DNA from: Owenia fusiformis | Lineage: Eukaryota; Annelida; Polychaeta; Sabellida; Oweniidae | NCBI GenBank assembly: GCA_903813345.2 | Contig: CAIIXF020000001.1 | Span: 46,457,885-46,521,884 of the forward strand | Direction of reading: 5' to 3' | DNA: 64,000 nucleotides | Shown here: positions 49,519 to 61,869 of the stretch, in pieces | Layout: each line of letters begins with the position of its first letter | How positions within the stretch are numbered: the stretch's first letter is position 1 | Translations under genes and position numbers: made by a program | Notes under the pieces: model-generated | The model's database searches: none | What the model was told of the DNA's origin: nothing | The model's input: the letters and a program-made list of their open reading frames with translations, nothing else

Positions 49519-51235
49519 AAAGAACACCTATGTAAGATAGACATTACCTTGGTGTAGATTGTTCTATGTAATATCTGAGTCACATTTGCTACGATTCATC
49601 GGCCAGCCGACTGAGTATTTTTTATTCAAAACTGCCTGTGGAATGACCTTCAACTGAACAATTCTGACCTACATTTTGTTTAAAAAATAAACTCTTCACG
49701 GGTTTTTCAAAATTGCAAAAATAGACTAAGTTTCCATAAAATTGGCAGTGTAAGTCATATGGTTTTGGCAAAATACGTTAATCAAATTGTAGAATCTTTG
49801 CAATATTTGGCAAGTATAAATTTTGAATGATCCTCACCTGAAAAAAGATGATCCAAACTTAATAGATGGTGGCTATGACAGACACCCGGGGACAGACAGT
49901 ACAAGAATGGAGGAGCAGTGGGCTTGTGTGTGCTTAAGGGAACTTGTTTCAAAATGGCGGCCATTCCTTCCCATGCGAGTCCAGTACCCATGGTACTATT
50001 TCTTGCTTAATTTACTGATATCCTAGTGGGTATAGAATTTATTTCAGGTTATGTTGTAAATATAACAGCGTACCCTGGAATAAATATCGTTTATACCATG
50101 GGTGATTGGATGGAAAATAATTTTCAAGGAATTAAAAAGATGTAATCCTAGGTGTGGGATAAATGTGCAATTTGAAACAGATGAAATGTCTATAATGAAA
50201 TCTTTAACTTATTACTTTTATCCAATTTTGATTCAGAACAATCAATCAATTTGTTAATGTAAGACATAATAACATATGAAACAATATAGCACTTTTTCAA
50301 AGTGTGATAAAAATGTGTTAATGAAAAATAGCACCATTTTCTCAGGCCTTAATACTCGCTAGGAAATGATTGTATTTAGGAATAAATCCTATCACTCTTC
50401 TGAAGTAACCTGCATTTATACAACAATAACTTTCTAAGCTTTGACAAGCTGCAGCAAATATTGATGGCGTATATTTGTTTTTATATGTTAGTGTTATATG
50501 TTGTCTGTCTGAGGTATCATTTTCTATGCTATATATAACTAGAAATTCCATTGTCACTTGTGGACTTGAGGAGAGGCTAGGTTTCAAATTGTGTGGAATA
50601 AGATTTTGTAGAATTTTGGATAAATTAACTGGGTTCATTTTTTAGAAATTGTGTTTTATTTTTGTAGGGCACTGTCATTTAGGCCTCTGCCTAGGGCAGT
50701 GAACTTGCCATTGTCATTCTTTAATATGCCTTGATAACATTTTAGATACTCACTGTCAAACAGTACTTTCTCGTTAAATGTATAATGTGTAAGTGCCAGT
50801 GGAAGAATTCTAATTTCCTCATCAACCTGTAATCACATGTCATGTTGAATTTATGATTTGCACTCAGTATCCTCCAAATAGTGAATCAGTTTAGTCCTGC
50901 ACTCAAATGACACTTTGAAAATGTCCATGCACTCAGTTTACAAACAGTTTGCCCTCCTTCGAAAATAATGAATAATTTATATAAAATGAAAATCTCAACC
51001 GTCTTTTGACATTTTTTGACAAAGTAGGAAAATTGGAAATTTTACATTATTGAAAAAACAAGGGAGAATCCTCATTCTGAGTGTGAAATTTATGAACACT
51101 ATTGTGTCCGTCCAAAAATATGAAACTTCCGATCTGTTTGGATATAGTATAGTAATACACAATTATACAATTAATCATAACATTGTGAATGTTTTTTATG
51201 TAAGTTCATCTCTCTGGTTTATGTAGTATACTAAC

Positions 51236-51392
51236 ACAACTTTATTCATTTCTTCAGAGAATTTTTTATTAGATCAAGGCTTTCGACTTGTATCCTCGAG
51301 TCTTGAAAATCAAATCTTGAAAAAGACTCGAGGATACAAGTCAAAAGCCTTGATCTGATAAAAAAATTCTCTGAAGAAATGAATAAAGTTGT
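51236..51392. repeat. Near-perfect 68-bp-arm hairpin
   Basis: The arms at 51236-51304 and 51323-51392 (from ACAACTTTATTCATTTCTTC to CTTGTATCCTCGAGTCTT and back) pair with only a few mismatches around an 18-bp loop. It could be a palindromic mini-transposon or a transcribed hairpin RNA source. Confidence 0.9.
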
Positions 51393-52009
51393 TTTGGTAT
51401 GTATTGTGAATATTGTATTTTATAGCTGTTGTACTCGTTGTATTATTACCTGATAAAAATGATCATTATTTATGTATATTTTCCATGAAAGCAGGCAATT
51501 GTAGTGCTTCAGAGATCTGGTCAATATTTCAATGTGGAACCCATTACATAGATACAGAATGTACATGTGATAATATCATTTTAATTGCCAAGTTGATATT
51601 AAATAACAATATGAGTGAGCGAAACATATCAAATCAAACTTTTACCCCCTCCCTAAAAAATGATTAATTATGTATGTGGGTGTGCATTGATATGTTGATC
51701 ATGTCTCTTAGATAAATATTTATTATTCATATATATCGCATGATAATCATTACACCTCCCCCTGATCTGCTGTTCGGAACAGCACGGGAACAGCACTGTC
51801 TGATGAAAAGGCTGAACAGTGCTGTTAAAGATTGGCACTGTAGGTCAGTTATTCACCTTGTTCAAACAACCTGACAACACATTTCATTTACTTGTGAGAA
51901 ATTAAATGTTTATTTATTTTATATGTTATGTGGCAGGACCACAAATAAAGTTAATGTTAAATCAAAAAAAAATATTGTTTTTTGTATATTGATTCATTTT
52001 ACCACTGTG

Positions 52010-52438
52010 CAGTAAAACCTGTAAATCCAAACACCTGGCTATTTCGAACACCTTCCAGTTTGACCATTTATCCTCCCATTGACTCCCATGTTAAAAAGGA
52101 CTTGTAAGCTGAACACCCCCTAATTCAAACAGTGAACACTTTTTACACAATATCGTATATTTATTACAAAATTGCTCAAATATTTTCAGTTCAACACTGA
52201 TTTGTTATGATATCTTTTGAAAAAACATCAAATGGCCTCAATCATAATCGGTCTTTCGAGCATGATTTAATTCATTTGAATCACATTTTGGATTTCGGAA
52301 AGCTATGTTGTCAATAGCAATATTAATATTCATTGAGAATACATTAATATTTCTTCAAAATCTTGCTAATGCTACCTTGAAATCTAAACAATGCTTTTAA
52401 CTGGTACAGGTGGCGTTCGGATTTGATAGATTTTACTG
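52010..52438. mobile_element. CAGTAAAACCTGT-family MITE, copy 3
   Basis: The left end, CAGTAAAACCTGTAAATCC, pairs with TAGATTTTACTG at the right. The core has TCCAAACACC and TTCAAACAGTGAACAC words typical of the family. The flanks are less clearly TA. Confidence 0.6.
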
Positions 52439-52610
52439 TATAATCTTATATGTGAGAATGCTCAGAAAATGTAGTTTATATGTGATGATGTCTATAGAAT
52501 GCCTTATAACAGGACTAGGTTTTTGCTTGATACATCTTTCCGTTGTCATAAAAGTTAGAATATCAAAATGTGAGGGACTGTTACTGAAATTCTAATCATA
52601 TAGAATACAA

Positions 52611-52981
52611 CAGTAGAACCTGTTATAGCGAACACCTCTCTAGTGAACACATATTTCTAGTGGACACCTCTCTTGTGAACAACTGTGTCTACTGGAGATC
52701 TCTCTCGAATGAACAACTATCTCTAGTAGACACCTCTCTCTAAAGCTAGTGAACAACTGTCTCTAGTGGACACCTCTCTAGTGAACACCTCTCTTTAGGA
52801 GACACCTCTCTCTTGTGAACACCTCACTCTCTAGTGAACACCTCTCCCTGGTGGATACCCTTCCTCTGCACATACTCTTCTATCGACTTCTGTATAAGAT
52901 TACCCTGTCTGTAGTCAACACCTACCAACAATGAACGTTTTTTCTTGGCAAAAAAATGTTCAATATACACAGATTTTACTG
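52611..52981. mobile_element. CAGTAAAACCTGT-family MITE, copy 4
   Basis: This copy runs from CAGTAGAACCTGTTATAGC to ACACAGATTTTACTG. Its core is a decayed array of CTCTCTAGTGAACACC words, repeated about ten times, and ends with TTTCTTGGCAAAAAAATG, as in copy 1. Confidence 0.75.
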
Positions 52982-53527
52982 TACATGTATATCACTTATG
53001 TAAAGAGTGCAGATGTAGAATAAAACTTTAGGAAAGGGTAACCAGAAATATGACGTTTTTATCCTAGGCTGGGATACATGATATCAATATTCCATTAATA
53101 ACTTGTGTTGCAGTTCATCAAAAATGGCAACTTGATATGCTTGATTTTTGTTTTTGGTTTAAGTAATTTGTTTTGTCAATACTAATGCATTTAAATGAAT
53201 ATATTAGTGTTCCCAATGATCTTTTTATCAATGCTTTATTTTTTGACATACTTGAAAACTAATAAATACATTTGTTTTTATGAAATGTATTGTCTAATAT
53301 TAATTGTATATGGTCTTATAATATATACTCAAATGTATTCATTTATTGTATGCACATCGAGTTGAAGAAATACTACACTAGACTGAATATACATACTATT
53401 CCACCAAAACTGATTTTTAGGAGGAATATAGAGAAGTTGTTCATAGTCTGCTCAGTCCTTTCTTTGTGTGAAAACTTGGATTCCAATAAGTATATCTGGT
53501 ACAAAACTTCAAGTCAGATCCATCCCT

Positions 53528-53800
53528 GTGTAAAAGAAATTATGGTCCCCTGGGGATTATGATCCCCTTTCCTTACGGCCCTTACTGGCCCTGACTGTGT
53601 ATAAATAATAAGGAAAATAACTGTAATTAGGTCACCATATAAATCAATAGAGAGTAGGACCAAAATTTACACAGGTGTGAAAGAAATTATGGTCCCCCCT
53701 TTTAAAGGCCCTTACTGGCCCTGATTGTGTATAAGATAATAAGGGAAAGAGCACAAAGAGGTCACCATATAAATCAATCGAGAGTAAGACCATAAATTAA
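53528..53800. repeat. Diverged tandem duplication of ~150 bp
   Basis: Two units share GAAATTATGGTCCCC, CCCTTACTGGCCCTGA, GTCACCATATAAATCAAT and GAGAGTA. They differ by small indels, which indicates an old duplication. No coding frame is preserved. Confidence 0.75.
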
Positions 53801-56575
53801 TAGGACCTTTTACCCTTTTACACCGGCAATAACTCAAATACCAACAATATCATTTATGTTTTATATTACACGAAATTCTACGAATTTTGCTGTGTTATAT
53901 GAAGACCCGTAGCCAGCTTTATCAAGAGAGGAGGGGGCGATTTTACCAAGGGTGGATCGGTTTTACCAAGGGGAGTGGTTTTACAAAGTGGGAGCTTTTT
54001 GACAGTTTTGACAAAGAAATCATGCGAAAAGTGCTAAGAATTGTGAAAAACTGCATGATTTTGAAAGAATTTTTTTGGCCAGTCTACTTATTTCGATCAT
54101 ATTGCAATGATTAATTCGGGGTGATTTGATAAAGTGTGTTTTGTGTTGTGGGATTTGCTACTCTGCGGTGTTGCTGTTTTTCTCAAGTATTCATACTGGG
54201 GGTAAGATTTCAATATATTTGTAATTGAAAAACCCAAAGTAGATTCAATTAATCCAACACATTTATGTTCACAATTAGTCCAGTGTGTTTGTAATGTAAT
54301 TTTACCCTCCTCCTTCCTAGATTTTTACATTTTGTTAATAGTATTAGGGCCTATTATTCTATAAAGGTATTCATGGCAGTGTTGGACAAAAGCGTGAGAG
54401 TTGTCGTATTCCATTAGGCGATTACTGCATTCCCACCTATTCTAATGCATTTAATCATTTAAACTCCCCAGTTTTATGTCTTTTAATCATCTCATAAACT
54501 AATTGTATATTGTCCAACATGACATAGATTTTTATTATGATATCTATATGATTACCTTCTTGCACGGATTGTTTTTTGATGATGGACATTAGATGTGTTG
54601 GTCTTGAATGGTACAATGAAACAATACAAATCTGCATTCATTTAGTTTGTTGCTATAAAATAATGATATTTACCTAACTCATGAAAGAATTTGCCAAGTC
54701 CATGTTAACCTTGTTAATGGCAGGTTTAAACAAAAACATTGTACAGATTATTGTATAGATAATTGTACCCTGAGGCCATTAATTTACAAACGACCCTCTG
54801 AGTAGGATCTGTCATTTTCAGGTTTGCGTTCGAACATTTTTTAAGTTGTGGCACTCCATATATATGTTTATTTAAACATGTATTGAAAACCTTGCCCTTT
54901 TTAATAATTTTGTTTCACTTTTAAAATAGCCTCATCTCCACTTTTTGAGTATGCATGAGCAATGAATCACACATTTATACTATCTAGTTGTTGACGTTTG
55001 TCTTATGTTCTGTAATCTGATTGGTTTGTTGAAAGCGTTTTCGTCATGTCACCATCCCCCCCCTTCCGTTAAAAAAACAAACCGACCGGAGAAAAATGGA
55101 AGCCCCCTTGGTAAATCCTGGTTATACCTCTGTAGAAGCATCAAATAGTTGAAACAAGAGATAAGAAGGATGATTAGAGCCTTTACATAAGATATCTGTG
55201 AGCGTGTAGTCAGAGCAATTTCACCCAGTGCCTCCAGAGACAACACTTGGATTTTGAGTTTTTTTAAAGAGCCATAAAATCAAAAAACAGACTCATGAAA
55301 CTTGGTGGAATGTAAGAGCATTAACAAAGTTTAATTTGTACCAAAACATGATTTTAAACCCGTGCTTTATGTTATGACTGAGTTATTAACATTTGTTTGG
55401 GTTACCTTTTTGGCTCACCCTGTATTTTGATTTGCTTTAATACCCAGTCAGATCATATAGATGAAAATTGCTCTTGTTGTATCTGGCACTTATCATTGCC
55501 ATACTCCAATAATTAAACCACATGGCGGCTACTTTTTGGAACATCGAGATCTTATCAGAACTGTAAAATTGTCAGCTCAGGGAGTAATGATTCCTATTAG
55601 CCAATGGGTCTCAGGGTTGGAAAAAACTTTATCTATCTGCAAATCCTTCATTTAACAATCTGTAGATAACCTGACTTGCCTCTTCTGGCTTATACACTGT
55701 TATATCCAAAATGAAAATGCCGAAAACCAGGTCACTAAACCTACAAGTAGCTGAGATTTACTTTCAAAATCTCATAAATACCACAAAAGGTACGTTTGAC
55801 TTGATTAAGTTCTTATCAGCAGCAATACTATTGAATAATTTATTGAAGTCGGAGGGTAATGATAAAGGCCCCATGTAAAGTTCGTAATTTAGACAAGCAC
55901 TGCATCTTAGGTACATCAAGATGCGAGGTTAGACTCCCATATTTCCAATTTTAAAGAAAAATTGGAAACTCAACAGATATAAATTATAGAACAATTTTAA
56001 CATAGACACGCGTGATAATAATGATAAAGGCCCCGTGTAAGGTTTGGAAATATGCTTTTATCACTCATTTACTACTTTTCATAGATTTAAAAGTCAGTTA
56101 AGAGAATTTTGAAAAAGAATTGTCAGCTTTTAATTTCCCTCCATTTTTCAAATAAAAGATTTTTTAATCATCAAATATTCCACTTTACAGTAAAAAAACA
56201 CATTATCGTTTTGATACCAATGTGAAGATTGAAAAATGACATCCAATTTCAATAATAAAATCTCATATCTAGTGTGCAACATAAATGTTTTAGCATATTG
56301 ATGTCAGCATGATGTCATTTAGGGTGCAAAGGTATTTGAAAAATGCAAAAACATTTTTCTATGTAAATCTTTTGTAAATATGTTAAACCACTTTTATGCA
56401 TGGATGAGTTGATATATCCTGGTGGAATTACAATATATCAACTCGAGGGACCGAGGATAGATATATAAGGGTTATGTACTGGGAGGTTTTGGAAATTGGG
56501 TTTATCCAGAGGGAGATATGCATATCTACCTGAGGGACCGTAGGGACCGAATGTAGATGTGCATATCTCACGAGG

Positions 56576-57419
56576 GATGAACCCAATATCCAAACCGACC
56601 GTGCATAACTGCTTTATCCTATACCAAGTAGAGTGTTCAGTGAAATTACCGGAAGCGGGAAGATATGCACCGAAGCGGGAAGATATGCACCGAAGCGGGA
56701 GATGGAGGTTCTGGATATGGAAACCTCAAAATCAGAATACGGGATATATCTTACCAACTTATCTCCCTAAAACTCTACTTGGCATAGGATAAATTTATTT
56801 TTCGAGGTTTATACCCTGTATCCGATTTATCCTATACTGTTTACAGCGTTTGTATGATCCAATACACGAAAATGCACAGACGAAATTCCTGGGAATTGCG
56901 GAACAGAAGATACACCGGGAGATATTATATATCCCCCGCTCACCTCAGATATTAATTATTTCCTGCATGTCATTTACCTGTAACACTGCTAAGTAAGGAT
57001 AAATTGATAGTCTCATCATCGCTAGTCTAGCTACACGCCTTTGTGCCCCCCCCCCGCTACTACATACCTCCCCGCAGAGATGTGAGACGTTTTCATATCT
57101 GTGTAGTCCTACAGTATAATGGGAGGAGGGTCATAGGGGTTCTAGCTAGACTACATCCTGATATCATTGCGTTCTTCAAATACTACCAATTGAATAAATA
57201 CACTCCCCTTCATAAGTTTGGTCACCGAAAGGCCTTCGGATGAAATGTTAACTATTTGGTCATTTTCCGAACGCAGGGCTCCAGACATCGATCATCCACT
57301 ATGTCCCTTCCTTCTTCCAAACAAAGAAGGAGATGAGAGTTCTGGAGGCCTGTGTTCGGAGGGTGGTATTTGATGAACCCAATATCCAAACCGACCGTGC
57401 ATAACTGCTTTATCCTATA
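56576..57419. repeat. Paired 47-bp direct repeats with an internal inverted-repeat unit
   Basis: GATGAACCCAATATCCAAAC followed by CGACCGTGCATAACTGCTTT and ATCCTATA occurs at 56576-56622 and again, essentially identical, at 57372-57418. Between them, TTATCCTATACCAAGTAGAG (about 56616) is inverted near 56770-56790. A GAAGCGGGAAGATATGCACC unit is repeated at 56650-56700. The structure could be a compound or nested element; the class is not recognised. Confidence 0.7.
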
Positions 57420-58607
57420 GTTTAACAATATACAGTTGTCATATTCCGGACCTCGTGTAATTGAGGGAAAATTAATATTCAAACATAAGCAGGCTTTGAG
57501 AAGATGTGTCCAAATTAAAGGGGATTTCCATATGTCATACTCCTTGAGGGGAGTGTAGATACGTTACATACAAATCAATATATTTTTAGCTACCAACTAG
57601 ATTTTTGGCTTTTTGTAGGCTGTTTATTTGTACAGTGTATTTTTATATATTTGAGATGATTTTACGGCACAGTAATTGTACTATAATGTGTAGAATGGGC
57701 ACATTTATTGAAATAAGTACCACGTATGTTTGTTTTGTTAATCATTTTGTGGTTAGTAAGATCCCACATTGGTTAGGTCAAATATTTAAAAAGTAATACA
57801 TTTCAATGGTGAGGCTATTTCAATTCTGATCTCGGCTTCATTAAATTAATCTCCAACACAAGGTATACGCATTAGGAAAACTGAAATCTTGACAAAGAAG
57901 CATAAAAGCACTTCTGAATTTCTTTTCTTGAATCCATCTGTAATAGTTTACCATCGATAGACTTTAGCAGAATCTCCTTGTCAAAAATAGGTCCAAATTG
58001 GAAGTAGTCTCTTTGTTGATTCACTTAAAATCCGAGCAATTTTTGAGCTTCGCTATTTACAGAAAATAACTGATATAGTCTATCGATGGCACAGATTAAA
58101 AATGATTATGAATTAAAAACATTTTGCGATAATAAGGATCAGGATGCCGACCTTTTAAAGCCAATAAACCCGAGGCCAATGAATTAATATCACTTATTCT
58201 GAGAGTCTATAATAAAACTTTACCAAAAAGTATTTAACCGAGTAAAATATGATTTAGTATTTCCTAGAATTTCACGAATTCTTGGGATTTAGATAGCCAC
58301 TAACTGTATACGTACACAAAGTTACCTGTAGGGCAAGTATGTAAGCCAATAATTCATTATACTAGTAAGGGAAACGATAGTAAAATGTGTACTAAATGCA
58401 CGAGAGTTTTATTACTGAAATTCTGGGCCTCGAGTACGGATGCAATCTTTTATAAAAGCATGTCGATGTCTCCCTTACAATGCTTATTTTATTATCCAAG
58501 GGAAGAATTGAGATATCTTGTCAAAAACATAAAAGTTATTAAAGACTTAAGATGCAGAAATATCCGAATCCATTAGAATTGAAAAGGAGACGCAAAGCAT
58601 GTATACT

Positions 58608-58767
58608 CGAATGCAAGTTTCGACTGTCGGCTACCGGATTAACCTAGTATTTTATGTGCAACTCATTTAAATATGAATAGTACCTACCACCACTCCATTC
58701 ATAATTAAATGAGTTGGTCATAAAATAGTAGGTTAGTCCGGTAGCGGACAGCCGAAAGTTGCATTCG
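58608..58767. mobile_element. 160-bp palindromic element
   Basis: GAATGCAAGTTTCG, CTGTCGGCTACCGGATTAAC and CTCATTTAA are mirrored by TTAAATGAG, GTCCGGTAGCGGACAG and CGAAAGTTGCATTC. The arms are about 70 bp. This looks like a miniature foldback element. Confidence 0.8.
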
Positions 58768-60348
58768 CGAATACAAGTAGTTACATTTTATAATGATTCC
58801 CATATAAGGGCTTGAAAAGTATTATCATAAAGTAAAGTCTGAACAATTGGACATTTCGGAAAATAGCTATGATATGGTACATGTACATAGAGGAAATACT
58901 CAGCTCGTCTGTTTTGTTTGTTGTCACCCTAAAGTCCTGGGAACAAATGCTTTCAAGTCCTTTAAACTCATGAATTCTGGATCGCTGCGTTTAGATGATT
59001 CATCTCCAGATGAACAAACAATCCATCGCCACACAAACCAATCCTAAATGTTTCAGAAATGTCATTTGCTCCCTTTGGAGGAAACTGGTTCTCCGTGCAA
59101 AGAACCAACTCCTGTAGGACCCGATCGTATCCCTTTTACAGCTATTTGTATTAATTTGTCCAATTAAATTAAACACAGTATTTTGGGTATTACTCTTGGG
59201 CTGTTTTTAAGTAAATTAATTATTCGGTGGTAATCCTTGTAGAAAATAACGTACGTGAGGCTATTGGTAATTCGAATGGATAGTCATCTATAGGCTTGTA
59301 TCGTCCCAGCCCCGGGGATTCCAATGGCTTGGATCTTCCTTTCTCCGGGGAAACCGTTCAGTGTGAACGTGTGTACTAATTAACCAGCAGCTAACAATTG
59401 CCAAATACTTGCATCGGGTTTCTGGAAATATTAATGACTTTAAATAGTAGTTTCTATGTACTTGTTAATACAGACTACAGAGTACAGCTGTAGACCGCTC
59501 CCGAGGTCAACTGGTACAATTATATGCCGCAACGTTCCTTTAAAATTGATTGTTAAAAATAGACAACAAAGTAGCCGATATTTTTTATTCAATATTGCTT
59601 TATTAATTATTGCAAACCAAAACTATTGACTTGATGCAGATTTGCAAAAATTAATAGCTTGACGATGCTCTCGCAAATACAAATCTCAAAGCCCAGGGGT
59701 TAGCGGAAGAAAGAACTAAGGTCCTTGAGACACACGAATCAAAACAAATCAAAGTTTAGTAGTTTACAACTTACATTTATAAGGACTTTTCACGACATTA
59801 TTATATGATTTCTGGTATTTATTCAATTTGGTCATTTAATGATTCAATTAACATATTTGAAGTCTTGACAGGACGAAAGTTTGACTACTACAAGTATATT
59901 ACTGAGCGTCTCTCAGAGTCAATATAAAGACAATGAAGTTCCAGAAATAGATTCGAATTTAAATTAATAATGACCAAGGCATGTTTTCATTAATTAAAGT
60001 TACTTAACAAGTCGGCAATGAGTATCTATCATTATATATATAGTTTATAGGCCCACGATCGATTCATATATCACTGTTTCATAAGGCTGTTTCATACAAT
60101 CATATAATTGTATAATGTTAAGATTCGCGTGCATGAGTGTTGAGAGCCCATGGTTTTACTTACAATAATTCTATTGAACTTAATAATAGCATTCTGTTCT
60201 GATATCCGGCCGATACTCATCAGATCTTTTTGTTTTTCACTAAAAAACTACAAAAGGACATTTAATAGAGGGCCGTGACTTCTCTTGAAGATAATGAAGT
60301 GTTCTATGAGAATGTTCACACATAAAGACCTAAAACTCTACCATCTAG

Positions 60349-60547
60349 TATTAGTGAGTTATATAATAAAATAACGCAAACGCTATGCATGAAAGAAATG
60401 ACGTGCCAACTAGCTAAGGATACGTGGACGTCCAAATGTGATCCATCCCCGGGAATTTCGTTTATGTTGCTGAGAAGAAGACTAGAAGAAAAAGAACTAT
60501 GTGCTCGTCTGGCGAAAGAGAAAAAGTCTTGGGAACGCCTCAAATAA
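60349..60547 (+). CDS. Possible terminal exon of an unknown gene
   Basis: After a CTACCATCTAG acceptor-like site, a frame runs 66 codons to a stop. It passes through MKEMTCQLAKDTWTSKCDPS and GISFMLLRRRLEEKELCARL, and ends AKEKKSWERLK. The charged helix at the C-terminus and the richer CpG content look more coding-like than neighbouring frames. The stop codon overlaps an AATAAA followed by A-rich sequence, so a retrocopy fragment is also possible. I do not recognise the family and found no upstream partner exon. Confidence 0.25.
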
Positions 60548-61869
60548 AAAAAATGAAAAAATGTTTTTTGACCGATTTCCTTACATTTTGTCATCAAACC
60601 ATCTTGTTTAGTTTATAAATGGCCCACATGCTTTAAAGAGAGAATCGGATATAGCGAGCAGGCTAAACAAAATATTGTTTCAATTTTAGAATACTTTTTG
60701 CTCATGTCATTCCTTGTCATGTCTATTTTCTAAAAATCACAAAAATGCATACTTTATTCCAGGAAAACTAAAGATTTTTACAATAATGTATTATTTTTCT
60801 ATAAGAATGGTAAACCATTCTTATTATTTGGGAGAATTTAAACATTTTTCACTCATTTTTGCACTTTGAATCATTAATAACTTCACCAATTTATAACATA
60901 TTGTGAATCTTTTGGGAGATATTGTATTTGATATTGTAAGGAATAGGTAGGTCAAATATACATGTCGCTTGTAATTTTGTCACCCCCTATAGATCAGATT
61001 CTGCCTTTAAATTGCCAATTGCTATTTTTCAATCTAATGAAATCATTTTGCTTTTGCTGACATTGACAAAAGGATCACCTGGACACTTTGTTATTAGGAT
61101 CCTCCTTTAGAAATGTTTTAATCGTATAATGAAAAACGATCATTCCTGAGTGTAAGACGTTCGCCCCTTTTGCAATACTAACAGCAACTTCGTATTAGAT
61201 CATACAAGACTTCCAACGAATTTCGTGCATAAGCATGAATCGACAATGTCATTGCATCATGTGCTGATTCATTTTGTTTGTGAATAAGCGTGAAAATTGT
61301 GTTAAAATCCCGTTTAAAATGTCTTGTAAAAACGAAATATGCCTATCATATTTTCTATCTTAAAAAGTCAGTAGTTTTGAATTGATCGTACAATACATAG
61401 CCTTGCCCAAGTCGGTCTCTTTTACTTATCTTGATTTCTATTATTCAAGATCAGAATAAGTAAAAAAATACCGATTTTGGCAAGGCTATATACAATACAT
61501 TACCGGTCAAAAGTATCGCAAATTGCCTTAATTTCTTATTTCAGTTTGTCCGACTTTACAGTTTCTTTGGGGAAAAATCATAGACCTCTCCATTCGATTG
61601 ACTGTTAAAATTATATGTTTCCATTTGGTCAACCTCCACTGCACACTCGGGATATACAACCTTACAGTAATTAAACTCTTTAAACTTCTACTGGTGATAA
61701 TTCGGGTGATTTCGTATAACTATAGCCTTATAGTTATACGAAAATCCAGAATCATCTCAGTTTTACTCACTAAACTTTTAGGATATGATTTTATTTTGTT
61801 TACCATTACATAATACTATTTCATGATGTTGTTCATGATTCATGAGATATTATGAGTACTTACTTTGGA

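Larger units (their letters stand above)
49519..61869. other. Long gap with repeats and no clear gene
   Basis: The region holds the hairpin at 51236, CAGTAAAACC elements at 52010 and 52611, a duplicated segment at 53528-53800, a truncated ATCCCAACGAAC-type end at 54150, paired repeats at 56.4-57.4 kb, a palindrome at 58608 and a doubtful small exon at 60349. Open frames are otherwise short and composition-driven. From about 58 kb the DNA has fewer recognisable repeats. Confidence 0.4.

Noticed and set aside
57043-57243. 66-codon frame beginning in a C run
   Set aside because: It starts at a non-ATG codon within low-complexity repeat DNA between two direct repeats.
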